From the NCBI GenBank assembly GCA_018105865.1, contig CM030848.1, forward strand, positions 3,860,001 through 3,924,000: a stretch of DNA of 64,000 nt, read 5' to 3'. Every line of letters starts with the position of its first letter. Positions within the stretch are counted from its first letter, which is position 1. Shown piece after piece: positions 1 through 10,110 of the stretch. The translations under genes were made by a program, and so were the position numbers. This DNA is from Metaphire vulgaris (lineage: Eukaryota; Annelida; Clitellata; Crassiclitellata; Megascolecidae). The notes below the pieces were generated by a model. The model had not been told where the DNA came from and did no database searches. It saw only the letters and a program-made list of their open reading frames with translations.

Positions 1-610
1 TTATAACTAATTTTCATCATTTTCCTCTAACATTTCATTTAAAATGCATTCAGTTTTAATCTGTATTGTTTCTTCATGGTCCATGTCTCATGTCTTCGTG
101 GTCCATGTCTCACATGCATACAGTAAGGTGGATATAACACAAGTGTCCATAATTCGCAATTTAGTATCTGTGCTGATATTTTTACTTTTCCAGATCGTGT
201 TCAGATTGGCAAAAGTACTGTTTGCAATTACAATCCGTCTTCTTATATCCTTGATGCAGTCATTATCTTCGGCTATTAGACGTCCTAAGTAAATAAATTG
301 ATCAACACATTCCAACTTTTCACCATCAACATGTATTTGGACTCCATTGTTGTTTCCCATCACCATCACTTTTGTTTTGCTTCTGTTAATATGTAATCCT
401 TATTCTTTGCTGTTTTAGTATACCTCTGTTGCTTCTGCAAGTTTTTCTCACTCTCAGCCATCAGATCAATGTCATCAGCAAATCGTAGATCTTCGATTTG
501 CTGCCCATGAATGCTCCTTGTGTGTTTGCTTCTATCTTCTCCATAATGATTTATAAGATGGCTATGAATAACAAAGGTCAGGTCGGATCTCCTTGTCGAC
601 TTCACCTATT
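1..610 (-). mobile_element. APE-type LINE fragment, RT domain C-terminal half
   Basis: Degenerate non-LTR retrotransposon ORF on the minus strand, cut by the left window edge. Reading leftward from about 605, one frame carries the RT catalytic motif as RFADDIDLMAE. The next segment (369-88) has the post-catalytic pattern DQFIYLGRLIAEDNDC and then LLYACETWTTK, which is typical of the RT thumb in this LINE type. A frame change near 366-369 and missing starts show that it is dead. Family placement (RTE-like or related APE clade) is by motif recall. Confidence 0.8.
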
Positions 611-1470
611 CACTCAGTCCTTGTTTTGTTTTTACCGCCATATTTCTTACATATATCAACTTCGTATGGTTCTAATAAGTTTTTCTGGTGTTCCTGAACA
701 TGCCAGTGACCCTCACAGGCCTTCACGCACTTTGCTTAGTACGTCTCACATACATGTCTTCCGCAACATTCATTTCTATCCAAAAATGTGACCTTATTCT
801 TAAGATTTACATCATCCACATTTTCAACAGACTCTTCAAAATATTAATTATCACAATTTCTTCTCTTTAATCTGCACAAGTTTGACATTCTCTTCTTTCT
901 TCTTTCTTTGCTTCCTCCACCTCCTCCACACATCTTCTCTTTTTCTCTTTCCAATTTCTAAATTATCTCTGCTCTTGCATACTCCTTTACAATACGCTTC
1001 ATTCTTTATTCTCTTTTATTCTATCTTCCCTCTCCTTTTCAACTGTCTCAATTTTCTCATCATCACAAACATAGAGGATTGTAGACAACACATGTAACAT
1101 CAAAATTCTAGACCAATCCTGAACATACCAGAAATCACAGCCATATTTATCAATTATCGTTTAAATTTATCGTTAGGCATAACCAACACATTTTCTAAGG
1201 TTATTTTAAATCTTAGACTCATTTTTTCTCAAACACAGTTTTATAATTTCAAAAAATAATTAACACATCTCAAACACACAGTTTGCAATTTAAATCTTGC
1301 TTTGCAATTATTTGAGAGTTGCTTTTTTACATATTGATTAATTCTGAACTCTAACGTATAGATAAGCCAACACATCACATTCAATGTGAACAGTTAATTG
1401 AAGTACTGTAGTTTCTTTTTTCTTGCAATTTCTGCTTTGACAACGTCACACAGGACAAGAGTACTAGGAC
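611..1470. other. AT/pyrimidine-rich non-coding stretch
   Basis: No gene is supported. Positions 880-1060 are strongly pyrimidine-rich on the + strand (runs of TTCTTC and CTCC), which opens short spurious Phe/Leu/Ser frames. Positions 1100-1400 are plain AT-rich sequence. Confidence 0.6.
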
Positions 1471-1479
1471 AGATGAGTG

Positions 1480-2010
1480 AATGCCTGGCTACTACGCCAA
1501 GGACGCAGAGGAAATGCTTGGCTACGATTTCAAGACCGAGGACCGTCGACTGGGCGAAAAGGACAGTGACAGCAATTACCGAGAAGCGAATGAAAACACA
1601 GTCAGCGACAGCACGAAGTCGAAAGGACGACGAGAACCGCGACCGCTATGACCACAAGTGGGCGAAAACACGGTCAGCCACCGCGATGAACGTCGAGTGA
1701 ACGACGAGGACAGCAACCGCTGGCACCAGCCAACGGGCGAGAACACGGTCAGCGGCCGCACGAACGTCGAAGGAATGGCGATGACAGCGACCGCTGGCAC
1801 CAAGCAGCGGGCGAGACAGCCCGGTCAGCGACCGCGATGAACGTCGAAGAAACGACGAGGACAGCGAGGAAATTTTCGCCGAACGAGACATCCTGAGGAA
1901 ATGATGACTTTCGACGTCAGAAACGGTCTCCAGACTTCCAGAGGCCGCACAGGAATCGAAGACGGGTCCAGCAGCACAGCAAAGGTTTCCCAAGTTTACA
2001 CCGCGTGGCA
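1480..2010. repeat. GC-rich island with about 75-bp imperfect tandem repeats
   Basis: A sharp GC- and CpG-rich island in AT-rich surroundings. The phrase GGGCGARAACACGGTCAGC recurs near 1660, 1735 and (diverged) 1809, giving a unit of about 75 bp. The companion phrase CGATGAACGTCGA also repeats. Several frames give a hydrophilic repeated peptide (GENTVSxRDERR, RWHQPTGENTVSGR), and a short ATG frame starts near 1482 (MPGYYAKDAEEMLGYDFK). No frame stays open through the island and no family is recognised. It could be a decayed exon or an element interior. Confidence 0.5.
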
Positions 2011-2239
2011 CTCGACAACCGCAAAAATTGTCCAAAATAATCGTCAAAAACGCTCCTCTTCCGAAAATAAACGAGAGTCTACTTTAAAAAATCGAGAGCA
2101 TTGGAGGCTCGGAGCTCGATGTCGTATTATAATATGAAACTCGTCAATATACAACAAAAACAACAAATTTGCTTGGTCATATTGAGTTGTTGAGTTGACA
2201 TGTCCACCAGAGCATCTATTAAATGCTGCATCTGCAAAT

Positions 2240-2287
2240 TAACATTGGCCGGTGATATTAGCGCTCGGTGCGCGGATTCCTCCAATG
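2240..2287. repeat. CGCGGATTC satellite, left block
   Basis: A short piece of the GCGCTCGG-N-CGCGGATTC satellite that resumes at 5229. The hAT-type element at 2288-5220 separates the two blocks, so they were probably one array. Confidence 0.6.
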
Positions 2288-3363
2288 CAGAGGTTCCCAA
2301 ACTTTTTGGACTGCGGGCCCCTACTTTGTTCCCAGCTTAGTTCGTGGACCACATGATTTAACAAGTAAATGTTACAGTTAATATTTGATTAGAACAACGA
2401 GCAGACCAGTTGATCTACTTCGTTTTCATTATTGTTCACTTATATTTAATGGATATTTAATGACTGTGAAGATTTTATTTGTGTTTCTTACGTGCTATTT
2501 ACTGGGATTTAAATTTTTTCTCATATCTTCTGTTAGCCATTATGGCTATATAGCCATTACTCTGATTAGTGTGTGATGCTGTGTACTCGACTATTTTTCG
2601 GATTGTTGCTGAGGTCTGGTGGCAGAGGCGGTTTCACGTTGGGGATGACTGGGAAGCATCCTTCACCAAGCTTTTTTGCTTGTCAGGGTTTCAGGAGATT
2701 TATCGGTACGAGTCATTATGCCGCTACATGTCCGCCAGGTAGTTGCATACAAAACAGACAAAACAGCTGATGACCATGTTTTTCTTGTCAGCTTTTTTCG
2801 CGATTTCATTTCATCCCCTCTCCAACTTCTTATAAATTCATTGCATCCCCCAACCAAGAATTCTTGGAACCGCCACTGTATGGCGGTCTTTGATAGATTG
2901 ATATATGCAGCTCTAGGTGGTCTGGTGGCGGCCAAGGGAATTTGTTGTCGGAATGATATGAAAATAAAGTACTGACACGCCTTTAATTTCATCTTTATTT
3001 CTACAGGGCCAGGCGGCTGGTAACTGGCTAAGCACAGAACGGAGCGAAATATTTCTTCAATTTAAAAATCTTTTATAAATTTATTTATTTATTGAAAATT
3101 TATATAGCGCAGTAGACAAGGTTAAGGCCTACAACAAGAGCGCTTAACACAGTTCATATCCAATATAAAATTTAAATTTATAACGAAAAGTCCGGCTGGC
3201 GGTGTTAGTACAGATCTAAATCTAGATGTAGCTAACTTGTATGTAGCTTTAGTATATTATTCCTTATGACTTTATCAATTATTATTGTTATTGGTGAGTC
3301 TGGTGACTCGACCGGTATAACATATTATAATGACTCCCATATAATAATAACTCCCTCATCATC

Positions 3364-3364
<1 letters not shown>

Positions 3365-3430
<66 letters not shown>
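3365..3430. repeat. (TA)n then (TAA)n microsatellite
   Basis: About 29 bp of (TA)n followed by about 37 bp of (TAA)n inside the left arm of the foldback element. Confidence 0.9.
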
Positions 3431-3432
<2 letters not shown>

Positions 3433-3547
3433 CTCCCCATCATTATTATATACATAATAATAACTCCTTTCTCTATATTATAATAACTCCCCAGAAGAAG
3501 TAGGCCTATCTCAACTAAATTAAATTTTAAATGTTAGGCCTAATTAT

Positions 3548-4574
3548 CAGAGATGTAGCAAGTACACAATGCTTCAAGTACAAGTACAAGTACCTGGCCT
3601 CCGAGTACGAGTACAAGTACCTGGCCTCCAAGTACTAGTACAAGCACAAGTACAAGTACTGAAGCCTCAAGTACAAGTACCGAAGCCTCGAGTACAAGTA
3701 CAAGTACCGATCCTCATAGCCAAATACAAACAGCAAGTAGGCCTACACTTTATTTTAACGGGTAGCTGTTTGTCACGGTTATTGAATAAAATGGTGCTAG
3801 AACAAAATGCATGAGGACAAAATGTCACGAAAAAAATGTCACGGACAAAATGTCATGGGGATAAAATGTCAGCGGACAAAATGTCAGCGGACAAAATGTC
3901 ATCCTAACTCTAACCCTAACACTAACCCTAACCGTAAACCGTGACATTTTGTCCCCTGACATTTTTTCCGCTGACATTTTGTCCCCATTACATTTTGTCC
4001 TCAGACAGTTTGTCAGGCCACGAATAAAATTGACACTATTAGCATCTAAATATCATCACAGTTGCACTAAAAAATAGAGATGATAGTCTTGCATCGGTCA
4101 GATTAGCCCTTATGCGGTTTAGCTTTGCTAAATTGTTTAATTGGTGCGCCAGAAGCAGGCACACTAAGGTCTCTAATTAGTGGTTGCATTATACAGCCTG
4201 TTGAACTCCTTTCTATTAACTTCACTGTTCCAAAATACGATGGTATCAGTGGCTTCATCATAAATAGCGTTGAGTTCCACTTCCAGGTACTTGGCCATCT
4301 GTGAGGATGTGCTTGTCATTAGCCTAAAGGAACAGCATTACTGGTACCATTGAAGTACATGTAGCCAGAGATGTAGCCAGTACACAATGCTTCAAGTACA
4401 AGTACAAGTACCTGGCCTCCGAGTACAAGTACAAGTACTTGCATTCCAAAAACTCCGAGTACAAGAACAAGTACCTGGCCTCCGAGTACAAGTACAAGTA
4501 CAAGTACAAGTACTAAAAATTTGTACTCGAGTACAACTCGAGTACAAGTACAAGTACCAAGTACTACATCTCTG
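3548..4574. mobile_element. hAT-type MITE carrying AAGTAC word arrays
   Basis: Perfect 11-bp terminal inverted repeat CAGAGATGTAG at both ends. It is flanked by CTAATTAT (3540-3547) and TTAATTAT (4575-4582), an 8-bp duplication with one mismatch. Just inside both ends lie arrays of the hexamer AAGTAC with variants GAGTAC and CTTGTA (3562-3715 and 4380-4565). An internal copy of the terminus starts at 4366. There is no transposase, so it is non-autonomous. It lies inside the foldback element at 3317-5104. Confidence 0.8.
3785..4015. repeat. Palindromic array with telomere-like loop
   Basis: The left arm repeats GGACAAAATGTCA (about 3800-3905) and the right arm repeats its complement TGACATTTTGTCC (3945-4010). 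The centre (3905-3937) is CTAACCCTAACACTAACC-like, resembling vertebrate-type telomere repeats. It forms a large potential hairpin within the MITE at 3548-4574. Confidence 0.75.
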
Positions 4575-5228
4575 TTAATTATTTACCAAGTGAGGCAATT
4601 TTTAATTAACATTGATAATTTTCTTAAAGCAAACGCAAATTCCTTGAAACATCGTGAAATGTCAACATTCATGTAATGTACATAGCTATGCATATTTAAA
4701 ATGTTAAAATCTAAAATTTTAAATCACAAATATAAATCGATTTCGTCAGTTTCGGTTTTCGTCTTTAAAATTTCTTCGCAGATTTAGGAAATGGATGCAT
4801 ACTGCCTTGCCCCAAGCACAACTTGAGATACTGGCGCTTTTCTCAGGTAATGGAACGCCATCCTCCACTAGAAATTCGACAGCTGTTGCAATGGCGTGGC
4901 AACCGCAGTCCACACCATTTACCTGCTGCTGAGTTGGTAAAATATATAGGCCTATAGGCTACTGGCAGGATATTGTTGCTGGCCAATGTAGCATACCTTT
5001 GCTTCAGTTGCGTTGCTTCTGAAAAACTAAGGAAGTTATGGGGAGTCATTATTATATACATAATAATGAGGGGTGTTATTATTATATGGGAGTCACACAT
5101 AATTTGAGAACAAATACTGCTAATGCTAAAACTATTAAGTGCTACTGAATATTTTTGTAGGATCATGCGAACCCCCGCCATATCCTCCACGGACCCCCTT
5201 CGGTCCGCGGACCACAGTTGCTCCAATG

Positions 5229-5400
5229 GATATTCGCGCTCGGAACGCGGATTCCCCTCGATGGTTATCCGCGCTCAGAGAGCGGATTCTTCTTAATGAT
5301 TATCCGCGCTCGGAGGAAAATTCTCTAAACGTGCTCGGAGCATTTTAAGGAGGTCCGCGCTTAGAGCGTGGATAACCATTGGGAGGAATCCGCGTTCCGT
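5229..5400. repeat. CGCGGATTC satellite, right block
   Basis: Three to four imperfect copies of a 40-45-bp unit built on TTATCCGCGCTCNGAGNGCGGATTC, first direct and then inverted after 5345. A related piece sits at 5538-5560. Confidence 0.75.
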
Positions 5401-5408
5401 GCGCAAAT

Positions 5409-5482
<74 letters not shown>

Positions 5483-5535
5483 GTAATTTTAAGATTTTAA
5501 GTGGTTTAGAAGGCTAAGCAAGCCTGAGTGAAATA
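5409..5535 (-). mobile_element. (TAA)n tail and 3' tip of a CR1-like LINE
   Basis: A (TAA)n run of about 70 bp (5409-5480) is followed by TTTTAAGTGGTTTAGAAGGC. This is the reverse complement of the 3' tip of the LINE at 53653-54320, whose tail is (ATT)n. It is therefore a severely 5'-truncated minus-strand copy of the same family. Confidence 0.65.
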
Positions 5536-5879
5536 TCCAATGGTTATCCGCGTTCGGAGAATGTTTATAGATGTTATACTCAGTGCACGCCTTCGTCCAT
5601 ATAATGTATAAACGGCAGCCTCAAAAAACTCACTTGCACCTAAAATTATAATTGGTTAGTCTTTCCGTGGCTTGAACGCCACACTTACACCTCCTTGTTA
5701 TGAAGTTACTTTCGATCTCAGTCATCATTTCTATGCATACGAAAACCTGTGAACTCGATCCAATAGCGACTTTTATTTTATTGTGCCCGACTATATCGAT
5801 TGCGTTTAGTTTTTATTAATCTTGCCATGTAGGCCAAATAGGTCTCTTAAAGAAGGCTGCCTACCTGCATCGATGTAAC

Positions 5880-6034
5880 CAGTGGCGGCTCCACATGGGG
5901 CCCGGGTGGCCCATGCCCCATATTGAATGCCTGGCCCTAGTTGGGACCCTATACTTACTACTACATACCCCATGCCTTGAAGTTGCCATCCCAACCGCCC
6001 TCCCTCGACTTGACAAATCCTGGAGCCGCCACTG
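5880..6034. mobile_element. Small MITE with CAGTGGCGGCTCCA termini
   Basis: Left end CAGTGGCGGCTCCA and right end TGGAGCCGCCACTG are perfect 14-bp inverted repeats, 155 bp apart. A relative ends at 51746. The terminus type is common in hAT-like MITEs. No clear duplication is seen at this copy. Confidence 0.7.
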
Positions 6035-6304
6035 GCCTTAAATGACAATAGCTAAGCCTGCCTGGGCTTATTAAGAAAACTGACCTTGATGAGTGATATC
6101 TCTAGCTATCGCCCTATCTCAGTTTGATATGTAATCTCCTTGAGAAGATTGCCACTCTTCAGCTACCAAATGTTCGGATTTCTAATTCTTCTGCTCCCTC
6201 TTCCCATCTACCACTTAATGAATGGGCGAGGGGTCAGTAAACGGTTACCAGAAATTCCCCCTCCCATATAAATGCCAGATTGACTATATCCCTGTAGTTA
6301 GAGC

Positions 6305-6623
6305 CAGGGCCGCCGAGAGGGAGGCAGAGGGGGCAACTGCACAGGGGCCCGGCGGTCTGGGAGGGGCCATGACGAATACGTGTAATTAACAATAATATGA
6401 ATAATAACACTAAAGTAGATGAGGCCCGGCGAGCAAAAGGGGGGTCGGTGTAAAAAGGTCGAGAAGCAAAAAAGTCCACAGCGAATTTTCAGATGTAAAA
6501 GGGGCTGACAAGCAAAAAGGGCCATCAGCTAATTTTAAAATGTAAAATGGGCTGACAAGCAAAAAAGGTCGTCAGGTAATTTTATTCTGCAACAGGGGCC
6601 CGGAATTTCTCTCGGCTGGCCTT
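6305..6623. mobile_element. hAT-type MITE with perfect 8-bp duplication GTTAGAGC
   Basis: Starts CAGGGCCGCCGAGAG and ends CTCTCGGCTGGCCTT. The flanks are GTTAGAGC at 6297-6304 and 6624-6631, a perfect 8-bp duplication. The 319-bp interior is non-coding and rich in AAGCAAAAAGG and GGGGCCCGG words. A relative with its own perfect duplication is at 38872-39223. Confidence 0.85.
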
Positions 6624-6779
6624 GTTAGAGCTATGGTAAGTGATTTTGACACTTGAGCTATGGTACACTTACCATACACTGACACCATTTTTACACGATC
6701 ACGTGACTATTGATGATTTGTTAACCGACATCCGGCTGTAGTTATCTCCATTAGCAAATTTAAGATACATTTTTTGAAA

Positions 6780-6945
6780 AATGCGCCCGGGCCCCCCTTT
6801 TACTCGTCGGGCCCCTGTGGATATCACATGGCGACCTTTTTGTGTCGTTACCGTTTATATGACATGTTCATCATCGGCTCGGGTTCTTTCCAGGCCGCCG
6901 GGACCCTGTGCATTTGCCCCTGCCCCCTCTCGGCGGCTCTGACCG
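6780..6945. mobile_element. Truncated copy of the CAGGGCCGC MITE family
   Basis: Ends CTCTCGGCGGCTCTG and shares GGGCCCCTGTG...ATGACATG...GCATTTGCC phrases with 39060-39223. The opposite terminus is missing. Confidence 0.6.
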
Positions 6946-7182
6946 TGAGCGCGGCAAAAATAACTGTCCAGCGTTTGGCGTTGTGTGTCGTCCCTGCAAT
7001 GCGAAAAACGATTGTGCTGCCACATGTGAGAGGAAAAATATCTCATAAGCTAGCATCAAACAGCTGTCTGATTCTGTTGAGTCAGTCCTCGTGTTGAACT
7101 CGACGTATACAGGAGGCCGTGTATTTACGCACCTGTTTGTGAATGAATGCGTGTCCGTTTCATGATTGATTCGGCCATCTCC

Positions 7183-7496
7183 TAGACCTGTGCGCCGACG
7201 GTCTGAGGGTCGGCGGCGGCGTGTGACCGCTTTATCACCGGCGGCGGCGGCGCGCCGAACCAATTTTATCGGCGGCGGCGTGGACTTTATTGGCGGCGTC
7301 GGCGGCGTCGGCGGCGTCGGCGGCGTACAAACGGTTAATACAGTACAATACGTGCGACTACAAAGGATACCATATGATATCGTCGGTTTTGTTCAATCCT
7401 CGTGATTTTTTGTCACCCGGTTCATTTGAAAACAATGTAACAAACTTATAATATTAGTAAAAATAAAATCATACAAAGAAACATCTTATCAAAGAG

Positions 7497-7559
<63 letters not shown>

Positions 7560-8446
7560 CCTAAAGCTATTGGTCTATATACCAACAGTATATATTGAGC
7601 GTTCAATAGAGTATTCAACGCTCGGAGCAAGGTACAAATTTTGCGCCCTAAATTCCGGTGATGACCTTTTTATGCTTATCTGAGCTTTCACGACGTAGCA
7701 ATCTATAGCCTCTAGCAGCCCCAAAACCGGTGATGACCTTTTTACTTATATGTATTTTTTGTATTTTACGCCGCAAAAGTGGATAGTGGTGGTATAAAAA
7801 CTTTAAAAATAATGTCAAAAATGTGCCCCCCACTAAGACTGGCGCCTGGCGCAGCTTGCCCCCGCCATTAGCCACGGTTCTGTTTATCAAATTATATTGC
7901 TTCATTAGGCTATATATCCCAAATTGACCATAAATGAAAACTTTTAAAAGTTTATGTGCCAACTTAGAAAACAAAGGACTGCCGACATCAGACTAAGAAG
8001 ATTAATTTTAAAACTAAGAGGATTTAAGCAACAAACGCTCTCAGTTATGATGTTTCACTGCTCGTTTAGTCAACTGTGCACAGTTCATTTTAGCATCACT
8101 TTAGGTCTTCGCGTAATTTTCATCGAAAACGCTTTCTTTGCCGTGGCCATTTTGCAGAATGTAAACAATACAGGATATCATTCGATAGATGAATGAAGCG
8201 AAGTAATGAAGTAACGTGTGTTTTGAATTGTGCTATGAATTAGCTAGCACATGTTGACTATATATGGTAAAGACAGTTTTATCTACGTATTACAAAAGTG
8301 TTGGCTTATTCTGGTTACATGAGAAAAATAATTTCACCATAGGGACGCCGGCGTCACGCCGATGTTCTCTCGGCGGCGGCGGCGGCGGCGGCGGCGTCAT
8401 GAAAACGTCGGCGGCGGCGGCGCGGCGTCGGCGGCGCACAGGTCTA
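7183..8446. mobile_element. hAT-type element, 1.26 kb, duplication CCATCTCC
   Basis: The 15-bp inverted repeat TAGACCTGTGCGCCG is identical at both ends and is flanked by perfect CCATCTCC duplications (7175-7182 and 8447-8454). TAG ends with an 8-bp duplication are characteristic of hAT elements. Both subterminal regions are (GGC)n/(GTC)n-rich (7210-7325 and 8340-8440). The middle contains a (TA)n run (7501-7556). Open frames inside are short and unrecognised, so it is non-autonomous. Confidence 0.85.
7501..7556. repeat. (TA)n microsatellite
   Basis: About 28 uninterrupted TA units inside the hAT-type element. Confidence 0.95.
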
Positions 8447-8559
8447 CCATCTCCACGTCGATCTATGTCAGCCTTCCGCTGTGACCGTAGCTGCGTCCAG
8501 CAAAATCGGTTCTACAGCTGCGGACTGCAGGAGTTATCAACGTCACGATCACTCACCCG

Positions 8560-9030
8560 AAGTCCTGCATTTTCCACCCCTTACATTTGGCTGACATTTG
8601 GCCTGCCATTTACCAATCCTGCATTTTCCACCCCTTAAATTTTGTCCGTCATTTTCCAGTCCGGCATTTTCCAGCTGGGGCGGGAAGTTAGAAGAGTGGA
8701 AACAACGCTGCACAATGAAGCAGAAGGTCGTGGGTTCAATTCCCGCAGGAGTCATAAGGTTGACTCAGCCTTACTCGGTAGAGGACGGTGGTAAACTGAG
8801 GAGCAGCGTTAAACTGCGAGGTCAAATGTGGGTCAGAGGAAAGTAATGGTAACCTACCCCAGATTAATGGATTATACCACCTACGTCGCTGATAGCCCAG
8901 GACGAAGATAAGCGACGGAACCCAGCGCTCGGAGTCGAGTATGGGACCTACCTTTACCTTTTTTATTTTCCAGTTATTGACTTTTTTGGTCCGTCATTTT
9001 CTGGTCCTGCATTTTCAGCGCTACCATTAA
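8560..9030. repeat. GCATTTTCC word array split by a SINE
   Basis: Repeated phrases of the type CCTGCATTTTCCACCCCTT and GTCCGTCATTTTCCAG occur at 8564-8674 and resume at 8965-9020. The SINE at 8675-8964 sits between them. Confidence 0.7.
8675..8964 (+). mobile_element. tRNA-derived SINE with 9-bp flanking repeat
   Basis: A tRNA-like head carries Pol III boxes at normal spacing: A box TAGAAGAGTGG (8689-8699) and B box GGTTCAATTCC (8733-8743). It is followed by a tRNA-unrelated body of about 200 bp and a T-rich end. ATTTTCCAG occurs at 8666-8674 and 8965-8973, consistent with a target-site duplication, although the same word is part of the surrounding array. The head is not a functional tRNA because the arms do not pair properly. 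Confidence 0.8.
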
Positions 9031-9045
9031 ATCCAGCATTGATCA

Positions 9046-9570
9046 GTGCATTCAGCATTGCATTCAGCAAGTCTACCGATCCTCGACGACATCTTGCACA
9101 AGCTGTCTGGGGTACGAGTTTTTTTACGGTTGGTTTGTCTAAATGCCTTCAACATGCTCCAGTTTGACCATAAATCAATGACACGCCATTTGGGATATTT
9201 CGGTACTGCCGATTACTTTACGGACTTTCGGTGCCGTTCCATGCATCACTTTCAGGGCTGAAAGGCATTTGCCGTATAGCTGTCGACGACCTTATTACTG
9301 GTTCTGGAAACAAGCAGACAGAACGAATACAGGACCACGATGCTAAGTTAATTGATCTTTTGACCCGCTGCAGATATAAGATATTACGACTTAACGATGG
9401 AAAGATGAAACTACCTCGTGAGTGCATCACTTTTCGGGACCACGATTTTAAAAAAATGGCTTACAGACTTCAGCCTCGATAATCGAAGCTGTAGAACACT
9501 TCGCGCAACCGACAGACAAAGCCGCTATACAGGGTCTTTTAGGAATGGCCAATTACCTGGTGAGACCATC
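9046..9570 (+). mobile_element. Ty3/gypsy-like Pol RT fragment (decayed)
   Basis: Frames spread over this interval read as an LTR-retrotransposon reverse transcriptase: PILDDILHKLSGVRVF, then FDHKSMT, a decayed catalytic region near IAVDDLITGSGNKQT (canonically ADDIL), DHDAKLIDLLTRC, LNDGKMKL, and finally EAVEHFAQPTDKAAIQ. These phrases follow the normal gypsy RT order. Several frameshifts and stops show a pseudogene. No LTR, gag or integrase is seen nearby. The match ends abruptly near 9570 where LINE sequence begins. Confidence 0.75.
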
Positions 9571-9571
9571 A

Positions 9572-10110
9572 CTAATAACAGTGAAAATCCCACCATCACC
9601 AGTTGATATGGTGGTTATACATGCAAACATGCCAACATCAACACGCGAGAATGAAGAAGTAGACGTAATGTATGAAAAGATGGAAGAATACTTACAAAAG
9701 AGAGAAGTCATGTGATTTGAATGGGTGCTTGGAACGCCACAGTTGAAGAAGGAAAAAAGAACGGTGCATTGGACCGTATGGACTGGATGTTAGGAATGAC
9801 AGAGGAAAAGAACTTATAGAATTCTGCAAGCGTCGATTGCTGTAACAACTGCTTAACCACCCAAAAAGAAGGAGGCATACGTGGAAGATGCCATGTAGTT
9901 CATATACCAGATAGTTCAAGACATCAGATTTACTACATAATGGTTAGAATGAGATATAGAAACAGTGTAAAGGATGCCTGCACCTATCCGTGAGCAGATG
10001 AAGACACTGACCTGATTGATACCTGATGGGCATAAACATAGAACTTAAACTCAAATTCATAGAGAAAAACTAATCAAAAAAATAAATGGAACAGAGAAGT
10101 GATCAGAGAA
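9572..10110 (+). mobile_element. APE-type LINE endonuclease-domain fragment
   Basis: Phrases such as VVIHANMPTSTRENEEVDVMYEKM, GKELIEFCKRRLL-like DNA, HQIYYIMVRMRYRNSVKDA and WTYPGAD-like sequence appear in order in shifting frames. This is the usual order of an APE endonuclease in RTE-like LINEs. Frameshifts and stops abound. Confidence 0.7.

Larger units (their letters stand above)
3317..5104. mobile_element. ACTCCC-motif foldback element, copy 1 (interrupted)
   Basis: The left arm (3317-3512) contains ATTATAATGACTCCC and repeated ATAATAATAACTCC motifs plus (TA)n and (TAA)n. The right arm (about 5020-5104) is the inverted counterpart, ending TATGGGAGTCACACATAAT. The left end abuts the palindrome ACCGGT (3311-3316). 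Arms and the inner phrase CTTCTGAAAAACTAA match the copy at 43424-44352. A hAT-type element at 3548-4574 interrupts it. No coding capacity or known superfamily is recognised. Confidence 0.6.
2288..5220. mobile_element. hAT-type element with 8-bp duplication, host of nested insertions
   Basis: Begins CAGAGGTTCCCAAACTTTT and ends GGTCCGCGGACCACAGTTG. The left end has the classic hAT look, and the right end read in reverse (CAACTGTGGTCC) is a diverged partner. It is flanked by the perfect 8-bp duplication CTCCAATG at 2280-2287 and 5221-5228. The interior has been invaded by a foldback element (about 3317-5104), which itself holds another hAT-type element. No transposase was found. Caveat: the duplication lies in a satellite that may contain the same word by itself. 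Confidence 0.65.

Noticed and set aside
882..1097. Phe/Leu/Ser-rich membrane-like frame
   Set aside because: Produced by the pyrimidine-rich tract. No homology or gene context.
3548..3720. Regularly spaced repeats suggesting a CRISPR-like array
   Set aside because: The repeats are contiguous degenerate hexamers without spacers, in eukaryotic DNA, bounded by transposon termini.
5806..6048. An 80-codon minus-strand frame with SGGSRICQVEGG
   Set aside because: It lies over a MITE with perfect inverted termini. Such frames are common by-products of this element type.
8675..8750. Functional tRNA gene
   Set aside because: A and B boxes are present, but acceptor and anticodon stems do not pair and the sequence continues into a SINE body with flanking repeats.
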